Part shown: piece by piece, positions 1-9,146 of the stretch | How positions within the stretch are numbered: the stretch's first letter is position 1 | How the letters are laid out: every line of letters begins with the position of its first letter | Virus record (IMG/VR): IMGVR_UViG_3300042507_006854 | Location: 1 to 64,000 of that record | Strand: one strand, 5' to 3' | Length of the DNA stretch: 64,000 nt | From: a virus | Translations under genes and position numbers: made by a program | The notes under the pieces: model-generated | What the model was told of the DNA's origin: nothing | Database searches by the model: none | What the model saw: the letters and a program-made list of their open reading frames with translations, nothing else

Positions 1-2
1 GT

Positions 3-179
3 GAATTTATTGCTCATAACATGAGAAAATTATTACGTCAATATGATAATTTACAATTTGTTTTTTGTGATGGGCGCGAAGAAGCGAGAAATAAAACACT
101 TCATATTTTAGGTATGAATGAAGAGGCATGTAAAATAGATTTACAATATTACTTTGATACAAAATGGCACTCATCGTAG
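3..179 (+). CDS. 3' end of an unidentified gene upstream of terminase
   Basis: An open frame enters from the left edge and ends at TAG 177-179, giving 58 C-terminal residues that start EFIAHNMRKL and end FDTKWHSS. It overlaps the terminase start by 16 bases, so the two are probably translationally coupled. A gene directly before the large terminase is often the small terminase subunit, but nothing in this fragment shows a helix-turn-helix, so that is only positional inference. I do not recognise the family. Confidence 0.6.
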   Translation, partial: EFIAHNMRKLLRQYDNLQFVFCDGREEARNKTLHILGMNEEACKIDLQYYFDTKWHSS

Positions 180-2068
180 GAAATCAAAAAAAATCTAAAC
201 CACTAGCTAACGTTAATAAAGAGTTACTTAATTTAAAGGGCGATTTAACTGACGAAGAAGCACGGGTTAGCCTTGCTAAATTTCTAAGATATAATCTTGG
301 TTTTACTACGGAATTATCAATGGGTTTGACATTAGAAGCCTATCAAGAATTAACTCTTAATTCTTTTTTTAATAGAAATTATTGCATGTTAGTTTGGGGG
401 CGTGGTGGCGCTAAAAGTTTTTGCGCTGCGATCTATTGTATTCTTAAATGTATGTTAGAGCCTGGAACTAAAATACTTATTGCATCTATTAACTTTCGTA
501 CTAGTCGCCGTGTTTTTAATGAAATTGAAAAATTTTTAATGTCTCCAGGCGCGGCCTTAGCCAGACAATGTTTTGGTTTAAAAAGTAAGCGGAATGACCA
601 ATACGAATGGCAAATTAATGGTGGCAGCATCACAGCTATTCCACTAACTGGAGAAAAAATTCGTGGTATCCGCGCTAACGTACTTATTTTGGATGAGTTT
701 TTACTTTTACCTCCGGATATTATTGACAATGTTCTTATTCCATTCTTGAGTTCTCCAAGAGATGTAGGCGAACGTATTCGTATTAGAAAATTAGAAGAAG
801 AATTAATAAAAAAGGGCTTGCTACATCCAGATAATAGGCATATCTTTGAGAATACATCTCAAATGTTATGTTTAAGTTCTGCAAGTTATACCTTTGAACA
901 TTTATTTCGCGTCTATCAACAATGGTCACATTTGGTAGAACATCCAGACGAACAAGAGTCTAAAGAGGGTGAGCTTCCTGGAACATATTTTATTTCCCAA
1001 TTAAGTTATGAAGCCTTGCCTCAACACATGGTAGATCAAGGCGCGATTCAAGTTGCTAAAAGTGGTGGAAGTTCACACCATTCCTTCTTACGTGAATATT
1101 GTGCCCGTTTTATTGATGGTGGAGATAGTTATTTTTCACCTAAAAAAATGCATGAGTGTACGATTTCAGATGGGGAATATCCAACTACTAAGGTAATTGG
1201 CGATAGTGATAAAAAATATATTCTGTCAATTGACCCGAACTTTTCGTCTTCTAAAGTTGCCGACTATTTTGCCATGAGTGTGATTGAGCTAGATGAAGAA
1301 AAAAAACAAGGCGTATTAGTTCATGGATACCAAGCCGCAGGGTCATCGTTGCAAGATCATATAAAATATTTTTATTATTTATATAAAAACTTTAATATTG
1401 CCTTGATTATTATTGACCATGCGGGTGCAGATACTTTTATAGATGCGGTAAATAACTCTCAGTTTTTCAAAGACATGAATCGTAAAGTTGGTTTTGTAGA
1501 TTTTGATTCTGACAAAGAAAACGAAGATTATACTAAAATGTTAAAAGATTGCGCGCGTCAATACAATAAAGATTTTGGCAATATATGTATTAAACAATAT
1601 TTTACAAGCTTCTTTTTGGGTCGCGCGAACTCTTATTTACAAACCTGCATTGATCATAAAAAAATATGGTTTGCCTCGCGCGCGAGCAACCATCCTGATA
1701 TTTTAGAAAACATTTTTACAATGAATCTTCCGATGGAATATATATATCCTAGGGGTATTGGAGAAAAAGCGGATAATGAATATGAAACAAAGAAATTAAC
1801 CGTCCGTGAATTTATAGAAGAGCAGGATTTTATTGTTCAAGATACTAAAGATCAGTGCGCTAACGTTGAAGTAACCACAACATCTAGGGGTACCCAAAGT
1901 TTTGATTTACCATCTCATTTAAGAAAATCTACAAGCATAAATAGAGCTAGAAAAGATAATTATACAACTCTCATGCTTGGAAACTGGGGCGTTAAAGCTT
2001 ATTTTGATATAATGGCTCCAGAAAATTTTGCAAAGAAGAACACCGAATTTGTTGCAGAATTAATCTAA
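164..2068 (+). CDS. terL: terminase large subunit
   Basis: Motor ATPase and nuclease that cuts concatemeric DNA and pumps it into the prohead through the portal. The 634-residue length is normal for the family. Visible motifs: Walker A-like GRGGAKS at residues 79-85, Walker B VLILDE at 173-178 with catalytic Glu178, and a Ser-Ser-Ala coupling-type motif near 238-240. The C-terminal RNase H-like nuclease shows ILSIDPN around Asp357 and LIIIDHAGAD around Asp418. The ATG at 164 lies inside the preceding gene, which favours coupled translation. The portal gene follows 42 bases downstream behind its own AGTGTAA-type element. Function is secure; packaging type (cos, pac or other) cannot be read from this. 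Confidence 0.93.
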   Translation: MALIVGNQKKSKPLANVNKELLNLKGDLTDEEARVSLAKFLRYNLGFTTELSMGLTLEAYQELTLNSFFNRNYCMLVWGRGGAKSFCAAIYCILKCMLEPGTKILIASINFRTSRRVFNEIEKFLMSPGAALARQCFGLKSKRNDQYEWQINGGSITAIPLTGEKIRGIRANVLILDEFLLLPPDIIDNVLIPFLSSPRDVGERIRIRKLEEELIKKGLLHPDNRHIFENTSQMLCLSSASYTFEHLFRVYQQWSHLVEHPDEQESKEGELPGTYFISQLSYEALPQHMVDQGAIQVAKSGGSSHHSFLREYCARFIDGGDSYFSPKKMHECTISDGEYPTTKVIGDSDKKYILSIDPNFSSSKVADYFAMSVIELDEEKKQGVLVHGYQAAGSSLQDHIKYFYYLYKNFNIALIIIDHAGADTFIDAVNNSQFFKDMNRKVGFVDFDSDKENEDYTKMLKDCARQYNKDFGNICIKQYFTSFFLGRANSYLQTCIDHKKIWFASRASNHPDILENIFTMNLPMEYIYPRGIGEKADNEYETKKLTVREFIEEQDFIVQDTKDQCANVEVTTTSRGTQSFDLPSHLRKSTSINRARKDNYTTLMLGNWGVKAYFDIMAPENFAKKNTEFVAELI

Positions 2069-2085
2069 TAAAATATCAGATTTCG

Positions 2086-2110
2086 GTGTAATAGACTGTT
2101 ATAATAAGTT
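2086..2110 (+). promoter_or_regulatory. GTGTAA late-promoter-like element before portal
   Basis: GGTGTAATAG followed by TTATAATAA lies between the terminase stop and the portal ATG. It matches the element seen at about thirteen gene starts in this window. Promoter function is inferred from recurrence and position. Confidence 0.5.
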
Positions 2111-4018
2111 ATGGCGCGTGATACTAATAAAAATATTAAGTTCCCAGAACCACAGGTAATTGAAGGATCTATAAAATCAAAAGACACTATAGAAGTCAAA
2201 GCTAGTCGTGGCGAAGTGAATACATCTGTAAGAAGAAATAGGTCTTCCACAATTTCAAGAACTGATAAGTATGCAAATATTGAAGGTGGGGTAATTCCTT
2301 TTATTTATGGCGGCGGCTATGGTAAATATACTTCAAATATAAGTATAAAAGACACTATTATTTTATGTCAAAAGGCTTATTATAATTTTTCTATTTTTAG
2401 AAATACTATTGACTTAATGACCGAGTTTAGTTGTTCGCCTATTTATTTTACTGGTGGCAATGAACAATCCCGTAAATTTTTCCAAGCATGGGGGGACCGT
2501 GTCAATTTATGGAAATTACAAGATATGTTTTTCCGCGAATTTTTCCGTAGTGGAAATGTATTTTTATATAAATTAAACGCACAATTTACCAAACAAGATA
2601 TGCGCGTTCTTACTGATTTAATTACTACAGAGGCGCGCACGGGAGAAATTCCGGTTAGATATATTATTTTAAATCCTGCTGATATTCAAGCTATTGGCTC
2701 AGCCTCATTTATTACTCCTCAATATATTAAAGTTTTAAATGATTTTGAAATGCAAGTTTTAACGAATCCAGATAATGAACAAGATAAAGAACTTGCTCAA
2801 AGAGTTAAAAATGTAAAAGATTTAAAAACTACTAGTAATATTACTCAATCAAATCAGTATATGGTATTTGAATTAGATCCTGAAAGATTTGTACCAATTT
2901 TTTATAAAAAACAAGATTATGAACCATTCAGCGTTCCGATGGGCTTCCCAGTTCTTGAAGATATTAACTGGAAGCAAGAACTTAAAAACATGGATATGGC
3001 AATCAGCCGTACAATACAGCAAGCAGTCTTATTGGTTACAATGGGAAATGATGAAGTCGGTATGCCGACCAAAGAACAAATTGGAACATTAAGAAAAATA
3101 TTTGAAAATGAAAGCGTGGGTCGTATTCTTGTTACGGATTATACAACAAATATTAAATTTATAATTCCGGAAATTAGCAATATTTTAGATCCTAAAAAAT
3201 ATGAAGTTGTTGATCGTGATATCCGTTATGGTCTGAATAACGTTCTTTTTGGAGAAGAAAAATATGCAAATACTAATACAAAAATAGAAGTATTTCTTTC
3301 CCGTTTAAAACACGCGCGCGAGACATTTATGAATGAATTTATGCTCCCCGAAATGAAAAAAATTGGTAAGAATCTTGGTTTTAAAAACTTACCCGTCGCA
3401 CGTTTTAAAGATGCTGATTTTAAAAATGATGCTAATTTAACACGAACTTATTCTAGATTAATTGAACTTGGTGTTCTAACTCCCGAAGAAGGTATTACAG
3501 CTATTGATACTGGACGCTTACCGCTTCCCGAAGAAAGCGTAAAATCTCAAGAAGAATTTAAAAAATTACAAGAAGATGGTCTTTACCAACCATTGCTTAA
3601 CAAAGGCAAAGAACAAGAAATGACCGGAAGGCCATCTGGTACTGGAACTCCGCAAACAACAAAAGCCCCAAGAAATACGCCAACAGTTCAAGCAGCTGAA
3701 GAAAAACCAAAAATTAATGCTGATCTTGTTGCAAAAAACTTGGTTAAATTTGACAATTTAGTTGAAGCCGTTGAAACGACTTTAAAAGAAAAATATGATC
3801 GTAAAAGATTGAGTAAAGAACAAAAAGAGATTATTAAAACTATTGCGGAAACAATCGCAACAAATGAGAATCCAAAAGACTGGTTAAATAAAATTAATGA
3901 TTATATTAATGAACCAGTGCAATTAAGTGTAAACATGAATGATATAAATAAAATTGCTGAAGATTATGGTTTAGATTATAAAACTGCAATTTTATTGTAT
4001 CATAGTAAATTAGAATAA
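2111..4018 (+). CDS. portal protein
   Basis: Dodecameric ring at the capsid vertex through which DNA enters and leaves. Assigned from its place directly after TerL, its 635-residue length, and the portal-like core FFREFFRSGNVFLYKL at about residues 139-155 that follows a long amphipathic helix. A helical stretch with KNMDMAISRTIQQAV around residue 295-310 resembles the portal stem region. The last ~130 residues are charged and low in complexity (GRPSGTGTPQTTKAP, then a Lys/Glu-rich helix), as in portal C-termini. The next gene starts at TAAtATG, one base after the stop. Other identities are unlikely; confidence rests mostly on synteny plus the SGNVFLYK motif. Confidence 0.8.
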   Translation: MARDTNKNIKFPEPQVIEGSIKSKDTIEVKASRGEVNTSVRRNRSSTISRTDKYANIEGGVIPFIYGGGYGKYTSNISIKDTIILCQKAYYNFSIFRNTIDLMTEFSCSPIYFTGGNEQSRKFFQAWGDRVNLWKLQDMFFREFFRSGNVFLYKLNAQFTKQDMRVLTDLITTEARTGEIPVRYIILNPADIQAIGSASFITPQYIKVLNDFEMQVLTNPDNEQDKELAQRVKNVKDLKTTSNITQSNQYMVFELDPERFVPIFYKKQDYEPFSVPMGFPVLEDINWKQELKNMDMAISRTIQQAVLLVTMGNDEVGMPTKEQIGTLRKIFENESVGRILVTDYTTNIKFIIPEISNILDPKKYEVVDRDIRYGLNNVLFGEEKYANTNTKIEVFLSRLKHARETFMNEFMLPEMKKIGKNLGFKNLPVARFKDADFKNDANLTRTYSRLIELGVLTPEEGITAIDTGRLPLPEESVKSQEEFKKLQEDGLYQPLLNKGKEQEMTGRPSGTGTPQTTKAPRNTPTVQAAEEKPKINADLVAKNLVKFDNLVEAVETTLKEKYDRKRLSKEQKEIIKTIAETIATNENPKDWLNKINDYINEPVQLSVNMNDINKIAEDYGLDYKTAILLYHSKLE

Positions 4019-4019
4019 T

Positions 4020-4994
4020 ATGGCTAAAAGTTTAATTAGAAAAAATCAACTACATCCTGATATTTTTGATCTTGTTAGCGGTTATGGTGATCAATTATTC
4101 ATTACAATTAATGAATTAAATCAAGCTATTTCTACAATTAGTGGTGTTGTTTATATTACTGGGAATCAAACAATTAGCGGTCAAAAATCTTTCAATACGA
4201 GGCCAACTTTTAATGGTTCTGGATTCGCAACTACTGGAGAATTAGGGGGTTCAACATCTTTTAATGGCAATAGACAAATTACCGCAAATGTTCAAGGTTT
4301 TCAAAATTTAATTCCTGGTGGTACAGATGTGGTTTCATTTTTAAATAATTTATTTTATCCATTTATAAATGGGTCAATTACTTTAAACGGTTTTGCAACT
4401 CAACAGCTTGGTACCACAACTACTTCTATTCCTTTTGTTGGAACTATAAATACAGGAAGTTTAAGTTTAACCGGATTCACAAATGTTGAGGGATATGTAA
4501 ATAATGTGGGTCGTCTGCCATTACTTATTCCAGTTGTTCAAAATTTTAATTTTTCTGTTGGGGTTAATTTAAATTCAACATCTAATAATGTTTATATTAA
4601 AGCAAGTGGTAGAGATCAAAATAATAACCCAATAGAAATTCAAAGCAATACGCAAAGTATTATATTTGAAGCTCCTTATTATTGGGGGTCTGGACAAGAT
4701 AATTTGACATCTGCTCAAATTACTGGCGCACCAAGAACTAAAGTTGTTTCAAGTCGTCCTAACCCTATTATATTAACATATAATACAATTAATAGTCGTT
4801 TTTGGTTGGCATATCCTTCTGGTTGGGGGGCTTTAACTTCTATAATAGATCCGAATAATTTTAACATAACATCAAGTTTCACTGGTTCGGGCATGTTGTT
4901 AAATTTGGTAAACGGGTCTACGCATCCATATTTAGTATATAAATCTTTAGTCAATTCAACAAATTCTAATTTTCAAATTAGATTTAATTTTTAA
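4020..4994 (+). CDS. fibre/adhesin-like virion protein with TGNQTISG motif
   Basis: 324 residues, rich in Asn, Thr, Ser and Gly, with alternating beta-strand patterns and no membrane segment or signal peptide. After an N-terminal helix (QLFITINELNQAISTI, a likely trimerisation or anchor segment) it carries ITGNQTISGQKSF near residue 47, a motif shared with the genes at 4998 and 7209. This motif is typical of phage fibre repeats. The rest looks like two or more beta-sandwich domains. Starts one base after the portal stop. Because it sits inside the head module it could be a head fibre rather than a tail fibre. Receptor is unknown. Confidence 0.6.
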   Translation: MAKSLIRKNQLHPDIFDLVSGYGDQLFITINELNQAISTISGVVYITGNQTISGQKSFNTRPTFNGSGFATTGELGGSTSFNGNRQITANVQGFQNLIPGGTDVVSFLNNLFYPFINGSITLNGFATQQLGTTTTSIPFVGTINTGSLSLTGFTNVEGYVNNVGRLPLLIPVVQNFNFSVGVNLNSTSNNVYIKASGRDQNNNPIEIQSNTQSIIFEAPYYWGSGQDNLTSAQITGAPRTKVVSSRPNPIILTYNTINSRFWLAYPSGWGALTSIIDPNNFNITSSFTGSGMLLNLVNGSTHPYLVYKSLVNSTNSNFQIRFNF

Positions 4995-4997
4995 TTT

Positions 4998-6899
4998 ATG
5001 GGAATACAAGTATCTACAAATTTTGATTTAGCATCGCAGGTTCCGTTAGATTCTAGAATTACCGTTTCGAATCAAACAGAAAGAAATGCATTGGCGACAA
5101 ATAACCAAGCTTATCCTGGAATTATTGTATACGTAACAGAAGAAAATAAATACTATTATTATAATAATAATAATCAATGGGCTGAGTTTAATTCTTCTAC
5201 CGTTAATAATATTGTATTTACTACCGGAAATCAAACAATCAGTGGGGTGAAACTTTTCAGTTCTGGGAATGGAGGATATTTAAAAGGTGATCTTATTTAT
5301 ACAAATAGCCCTGCTAATTTAAAACTTAGCGATGATCCAGGAAATATAACATCTTTGCCATTAAATATTTCATATCTTAATTCTACGTCTCCATTTGAAA
5401 CACTTAGCGCCAATGCTAACACAACTGGATATAGAATTTTTTGGAATTTTACAACTAATAACCAACAAGAATTAAGTAGACATATCCGTACTCAAATGGT
5501 TACTTTTCAAACAGGTTTCAGTCCAATTTTTGGACCATGGGTAACTGTAGCTCAAAATCTTCAAAATTCTACTGGTATTGTTATAACTGGATTTCCAAAT
5601 GTAAATGTATCTGCAAGAGGTATATTTTCTAATTACCCTCTTGAAGATAGGCTAGTGCATATCGAAAAAAATGGAGTTTTTTCGCTTTTATCTGGAGAAA
5701 GAATGGGGATTGGAATTCATAATCCTTCAGAAAAGTTGCACATTGTTGGGAATTTAAGATTAGATGGTAGATTACAATCTACAGAACGACCAACTGTAAA
5801 TGGAACTGGCGTTCTTTTAAGCGGCGAAGCAGCACAACTTCCGAGTACAATTATTTATACAATTGGTAATTCATATATAATAGCTAGGCCTGAAGATGAT
5901 ATATTTACTAAATATCAAGAAGCAAAAGCCTTAAATCCGAATGGTAATCCTAAAAGTACTATCAATAGAAGTTCACTTATAATATTTCCAGGAATATATA
6001 ACTTAACTGGACATTTAGATATTAATGAAGAATTTACGGATATAATTGGATTAGGAGCTATAAAAAAAGATGTAGGATGTATCCCATCTGTTATTATAAC
6101 TGGTTCTGGTACTAGCCCCAGTTCTAGCGGTTTTATTCATGTATCTGCAAATGATGTAAGAATTCAAGGAATATATTTTAGTGGAGATTTTAATAATTTT
6201 TTTCTTTTAGGGAACGCTTTACCAAAACAAGTATTTGAAGATTGCAAAGGTAACAATAGGAGTTTCAGTTTTGTGCGCCCATTTCAATTTCCAGATCCAA
6301 TTTCTATAGATGGAACTTTTATTAATTGCGAAGGATTAGAGGATTCTTTTACAGTTCCAGGGGTTACACATACATTTAATGGAGCTTATATAAATTGTAA
6401 AGCTGGTGATAATAGTTTTAGTAATTCCTCGAATACACAACTTAATGGATTATATAGAAATTGTCATGCTGGTGCACGCTCTTTTGGGGCTGGTGGAATC
6501 GGTGGAAATTTATTGGGGACATTTGAAAATTGTCAAGCTCCAGGTTCTGGTTTTGGTTTTGGCGGGTTTCCAGATCTTCACGGAAGATTTACAAATTGTA
6601 AGGCTGGCGATCAAAGTTTTGGTTTTGGCGGCGGTGGATCTTTTACTGGATCTTTTTTTGAAAACTGTAAGGCCGGAGAGGCGAGTTTTGGCTATTCTAC
6701 TTTTTCACTTTCTGGGGCTACATTCGTAAATTGTACAGCTGGTCCAGCAAGTTGGGGAGGTATTGGCGTTGGCGATAATAATCGAATGTTAGGAAAATTA
6801 TATAACTGCAGATTAACAAGCGGAACTTTCGGAATACTTAGTGGTGAAGGTTTACTCAGAAACTGTATTGACGGAGATAATAATATTATAGATGGATAA
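4998..6899 (+). CDS. fibre protein with Cys/Asn-ladder beta-helix
   Basis: 633 residues. N-terminal part contains FTTGNQTISGVKLFSSG (near residue 75) and the fibre-type segment RPTVNGTGVLLSGE (near residue 262). From about residue 410 to the end there are ten rungs containing Asn-Cys or Asp-Cys, such as NCKAGDNSF, NCHAGARSF, NCKAGDQSF and NCKAGEASF. They are spaced about 20-30 residues apart and many are followed by SFGFGG-type turns. This periodicity predicts a right-handed parallel beta-helix with stacked Asn and Cys side chains, a fold common in glycan-binding or glycan-cleaving phage spikes. I see no obvious catalytic pair, so binding is a safer call than depolymerase. Overlaps the next start by 8 bases. 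Confidence 0.65.
   Translation: MGIQVSTNFDLASQVPLDSRITVSNQTERNALATNNQAYPGIIVYVTEENKYYYYNNNNQWAEFNSSTVNNIVFTTGNQTISGVKLFSSGNGGYLKGDLIYTNSPANLKLSDDPGNITSLPLNISYLNSTSPFETLSANANTTGYRIFWNFTTNNQQELSRHIRTQMVTFQTGFSPIFGPWVTVAQNLQNSTGIVITGFPNVNVSARGIFSNYPLEDRLVHIEKNGVFSLLSGERMGIGIHNPSEKLHIVGNLRLDGRLQSTERPTVNGTGVLLSGEAAQLPSTIIYTIGNSYIIARPEDDIFTKYQEAKALNPNGNPKSTINRSSLIIFPGIYNLTGHLDINEEFTDIIGLGAIKKDVGCIPSVIITGSGTSPSSSGFIHVSANDVRIQGIYFSGDFNNFFLLGNALPKQVFEDCKGNNRSFSFVRPFQFPDPISIDGTFINCEGLEDSFTVPGVTHTFNGAYINCKAGDNSFSNSSNTQLNGLYRNCHAGARSFGAGGIGGNLLGTFENCQAPGSGFGFGGFPDLHGRFTNCKAGDQSFGFGGGGSFTGSFFENCKAGEASFGYSTFSLSGATFVNCTAGPASWGGIGVGDNNRMLGKLYNCRLTSGTFGILSGEGLLRNCIDGDNNIIDG
6240..6885 (+). repeat. degenerate ~26-residue coding repeats (NCxAGxxSFG)
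   Basis: Ten imperfect repeats within the gene at 4998, each with a conserved AAYTGT-type Asn-Cys codon pair, followed in the best copies by codons for Ala-Gly and then Ser-Phe. Repeats diverge at DNA level, so they are old and selected at protein level rather than a recent tandem expansion. Confidence 0.65.
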
Positions 6900-7209
6900 A
6901 AATATGAAAGTCGTTACTTTAATAAATAATGAGTGGAAAGAGTTAGTTAATTCAAATATGACTAACCAAGAAGAGAGTTTTATTTTAAATGAAAATAACC
7001 CATTAGAAGAAAGAATGGAGTTATTAAATAATATAAAACAAAGACAGTACCAATCGATATCAACTGAAGAACAACTGGTAGCGCAAAATTTATATGATCA
7101 ATATCGTATCCCAAATTCCGAATTAATAAATGTTAATATTTATTTACCCGAGCAACGTGGAATTATTAATTGCCGTGTAAATAACGAACATCAACAAATT
7201 AGATTTTAA
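6892..7209 (+). CDS. small hypothetical protein between fibre genes
   Basis: 105 residues from ATG 6892, or 101 residues from the second ATG at 6904. The first start overlaps the preceding stop and the second does not. N-terminal half is acidic and helical (NNPLEERMELLNNIKQRQYQSISTEE); the C-terminal half is strand-like and ends in NCRVNNEHQQIRF. Its own stop overlaps the next ATG (TAATG). Small genes wedged between fibre genes often encode fibre assembly chaperones, but that is only inference here. I do not recognise the family. Confidence 0.6.
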   Translation: MDKNMKVVTLINNEWKELVNSNMTNQEESFILNENNPLEERMELLNNIKQRQYQSISTEEQLVAQNLYDQYRIPNSELINVNIYLPEQRGIINCRVNNEHQQIRF

Positions 7210-8201
7210 TGAACAGATATTTTAGAAACAATTTAGTAGAAATTAGTGGCGTTCGTACAATTGAAGGCGGTGGAACCAATGCGTCTAATGCTGGACAAGC
7301 GCTTTTGAATCTTTCTGGTGTTTCAATAACTGGTAATCAAACTATTAGTGGGGTAAAAACTTTCATTAATACCGCTCGTGTTGATAGTGTTAATTTTACA
7401 AGGAATTTTATAACAACAGGAACGCCTTATAATTTTTCAACAAGTGGCGTCGTTATAAACGATGGTCCATATGAATTTGTTACACATATATATACAGGAT
7501 GGAACAATGCCATTATAAATCCATCTGATGATAATCGATCTATAAAATTAAGTAGCGGAAGTTATATTAACATTACGGTAAGTGGCAGAAACAATCCAGA
7601 TGTTCAGGTTGCATGGTTTGCAATTAAAAATACTGGAGATAGTAACCCTATACAGTTTAATTTATTAAATAGTGGCGTTCCTGTTAATTTTATTCGATTC
7701 GGGGGTTTTTCAGTATTTAATTTTTCAGGATTTTTACCAAGAGAATATGATAGAATTGCAATTGGAGTTTTGGGTTCAAATCTTTTTCCTTTAATTACTG
7801 TATCTGGTGATTTTGGAATACAAAATGAAATAATATTAGAATCTCGTAATAATAGATTGTTTTTAGGAAATTCTGGAGTGCTTTTCGGTGGCGAAGCGGT
7901 TGCGCCTTTAGTTGATATTAATAATATTATTACTAACTTTAATTTTAGCGGCCCATATAATTCAAAATTATTAACTATAAATGCATCTCAAAATATAACT
8001 GGAACGGTACCAACAGGATTATCAACGGGTTATAATGTTGCTTTTGTTCAAATGGGTGCTGGGCAATTACGTATTACTGGCCAAAATGGAGTTACAATCC
8101 GACAAAGATTAAATTTATATAATACGGCTGGACAATATGCAATAGCTTCTTTGGTGCACCGTGGAAATAATGAATATATATTATATGGAGATCTTGCGTA
8201 A
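7209..8201 (+). CDS. fibre/adhesin-like virion protein
   Basis: 330 residues, beta-rich, with SITGNQTISGVKTFIN near residue 40, the third copy of the motif seen at 4158 and 5222. The C-terminal ~100 residues (ITNFNFSGPYNSKLLTINASQ... ending ASLVHRGNNEYILYGDLA) resemble the compact beta-sandwich tip found at the end of many phage fibres, where a final strand reads as xxxxWxLxGDL-like. Start overlaps the preceding stop as TAATG, and the next gene begins at its own stop in the same manner. Together with the genes at 4020 and 4998 it forms a family of related fibres. Confidence 0.58.
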   Translation: MNRYFRNNLVEISGVRTIEGGGTNASNAGQALLNLSGVSITGNQTISGVKTFINTARVDSVNFTRNFITTGTPYNFSTSGVVINDGPYEFVTHIYTGWNNAIINPSDDNRSIKLSSGSYINITVSGRNNPDVQVAWFAIKNTGDSNPIQFNLLNSGVPVNFIRFGGFSVFNFSGFLPREYDRIAIGVLGSNLFPLITVSGDFGIQNEIILESRNNRLFLGNSGVLFGGEAVAPLVDINNIITNFNFSGPYNSKLLTINASQNITGTVPTGLSTGYNVAFVQMGAGQLRITGQNGVTIRQRLNLYNTAGQYAIASLVHRGNNEYILYGDLA

Positions 8202-8839
8202 TGTTTGGAAATTATGCAGCACATGCTGGCGTCGTTGCTGGTAAAAATTTTGCATCTGTAAATATTGAATGGGATTTTGGAAATATTTTAGTTTTAGGAT
8301 TTGAGCCTTTTCCTTCAAATACGAATGATCGGCCGAGAATCAATACTTTTAGATCTGATTCAACAAATTTAAATTATATGTCTGGTGGACATTATGTATT
8401 TTATCCGCCATTTTCTCCTACAGGGGAAATTTTCGAACCATGGGGGGATAGAAATACTGGTAATCAAAATATTAATATCCCATTAGTTAGTAATACATTT
8501 GCTGGTGTAGATGCTTTTATTCCTAGCGGTATAAGTGTTACTTTCAATCCTCCAATAGGGCCAAATAGTTGGCAAAAAGTTGCTACAATTCCTAATGAAG
8601 ACCAATATCAATATATTTTAAAAAATGGTATAAATCCAACATTACGAATATTATTAAATTATACTGGTTTAACGAGTTTCTGGAATTTTACATCTAATCC
8701 TGTGGGCACACAATTGAGCAATTTTTCAATTTCTTTTTCAAGTCCTGCCAATAGCGGTGTTGTAATTGCTTATTGGAATGATGGAACTGCCCCGACCAAG
8801 ATTATAAGTGGAGCTAATGTTTCGCATACTTTTGAATAA
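8201..8839 (+). CDS. hypothetical beta-rich virion protein
   Basis: 212 residues, no signal peptide or membrane segment, rich in aromatic residues, Pro and Asn (FYPPFSPTGEIFEPWG, IPSGISVTFNPPIGPN). The composition and position after three fibre-like genes suggest a structural component or fibre tip. It lacks the TGNQTISG motif. It starts by TAATG overlap with the preceding gene and is the last gene of the 4-8.8 kb adhesin block; the lysis genes follow after 40 bases with a promoter-like element. Confidence 0.5.
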   Translation: MFGNYAAHAGVVAGKNFASVNIEWDFGNILVLGFEPFPSNTNDRPRINTFRSDSTNLNYMSGGHYVFYPPFSPTGEIFEPWGDRNTGNQNINIPLVSNTFAGVDAFIPSGISVTFNPPIGPNSWQKVATIPNEDQYQYILKNGINPTLRILLNYTGLTSFWNFTSNPVGTQLSNFSISFSSPANSGVVIAYWNDGTAPTKIISGANVSHTFE

Positions 8840-8862
8840 TCAAGATTATAATAATTTATTTT

Positions 8863-8879
8863 AAGTGTACATATATAAT
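8863..8879 (+). promoter_or_regulatory. GTGTA-type element before lysis cassette
   Basis: AAGTGTACATATATAAT ends directly at the ATG of the lipoprotein gene. It varies from the consensus at one position (GTGTAC). The short spacing means a transcript starting here would have almost no leader. Confidence 0.4.
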
Positions 8880-9146
8880 ATGAGATATTTGTTACTAATT
8901 GTTTTAATATTTGGAACTGGATGCGCGAATCTTAAAAAGAAAGATTCTTTGCCACCTTCTGTTTCTACTGCAAAAGTTGTTGAATCTTTAGAAGAAACAA
9001 AATCTGAATTAGCAAAAGCTGGTGAGAGTAATACAAAAGTTGCTGTTAATATTGATAAAGCTTTATCTTTAGCCGAAAGACTCGAAAAACTCTTAGAAGA
9101 AATTGAGAAAGAATCAAATAAAAATATCGTAAAGGAACAAAAATGA
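8880..9146 (+). CDS. small lipoprotein, candidate outer-membrane spanin subunit
   Basis: 88 residues from ATG 8880. An upstream in-frame GTG at 8865 would put MYIYN before the signal and lies within the promoter-like element, so ATG is preferred. The N-terminus MRYLLLIVLIFGTGCANLKKK is a lipoprotein signal with a lipobox-like Gly-Thr-Gly-Cys and Cys near residue 15. The rest is a charged helix (ESLEETKSELAKAGES...ALSLAERLEKLLEEIEKES), likely coiled coil. A lipoprotein immediately upstream of a holin/endolysin group fits the o-spanin role of bridging to an inner-membrane partner and fusing membranes at lysis. The order relative to the endolysin is not the classical one. Overlaps the next gene by 4 bases (ATGA). 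Confidence 0.6.
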   Translation: MRYLLLIVLIFGTGCANLKKKDSLPPSVSTAKVVESLEETKSELAKAGESNTKVAVNIDKALSLAERLEKLLEEIEKESNKNIVKEQK

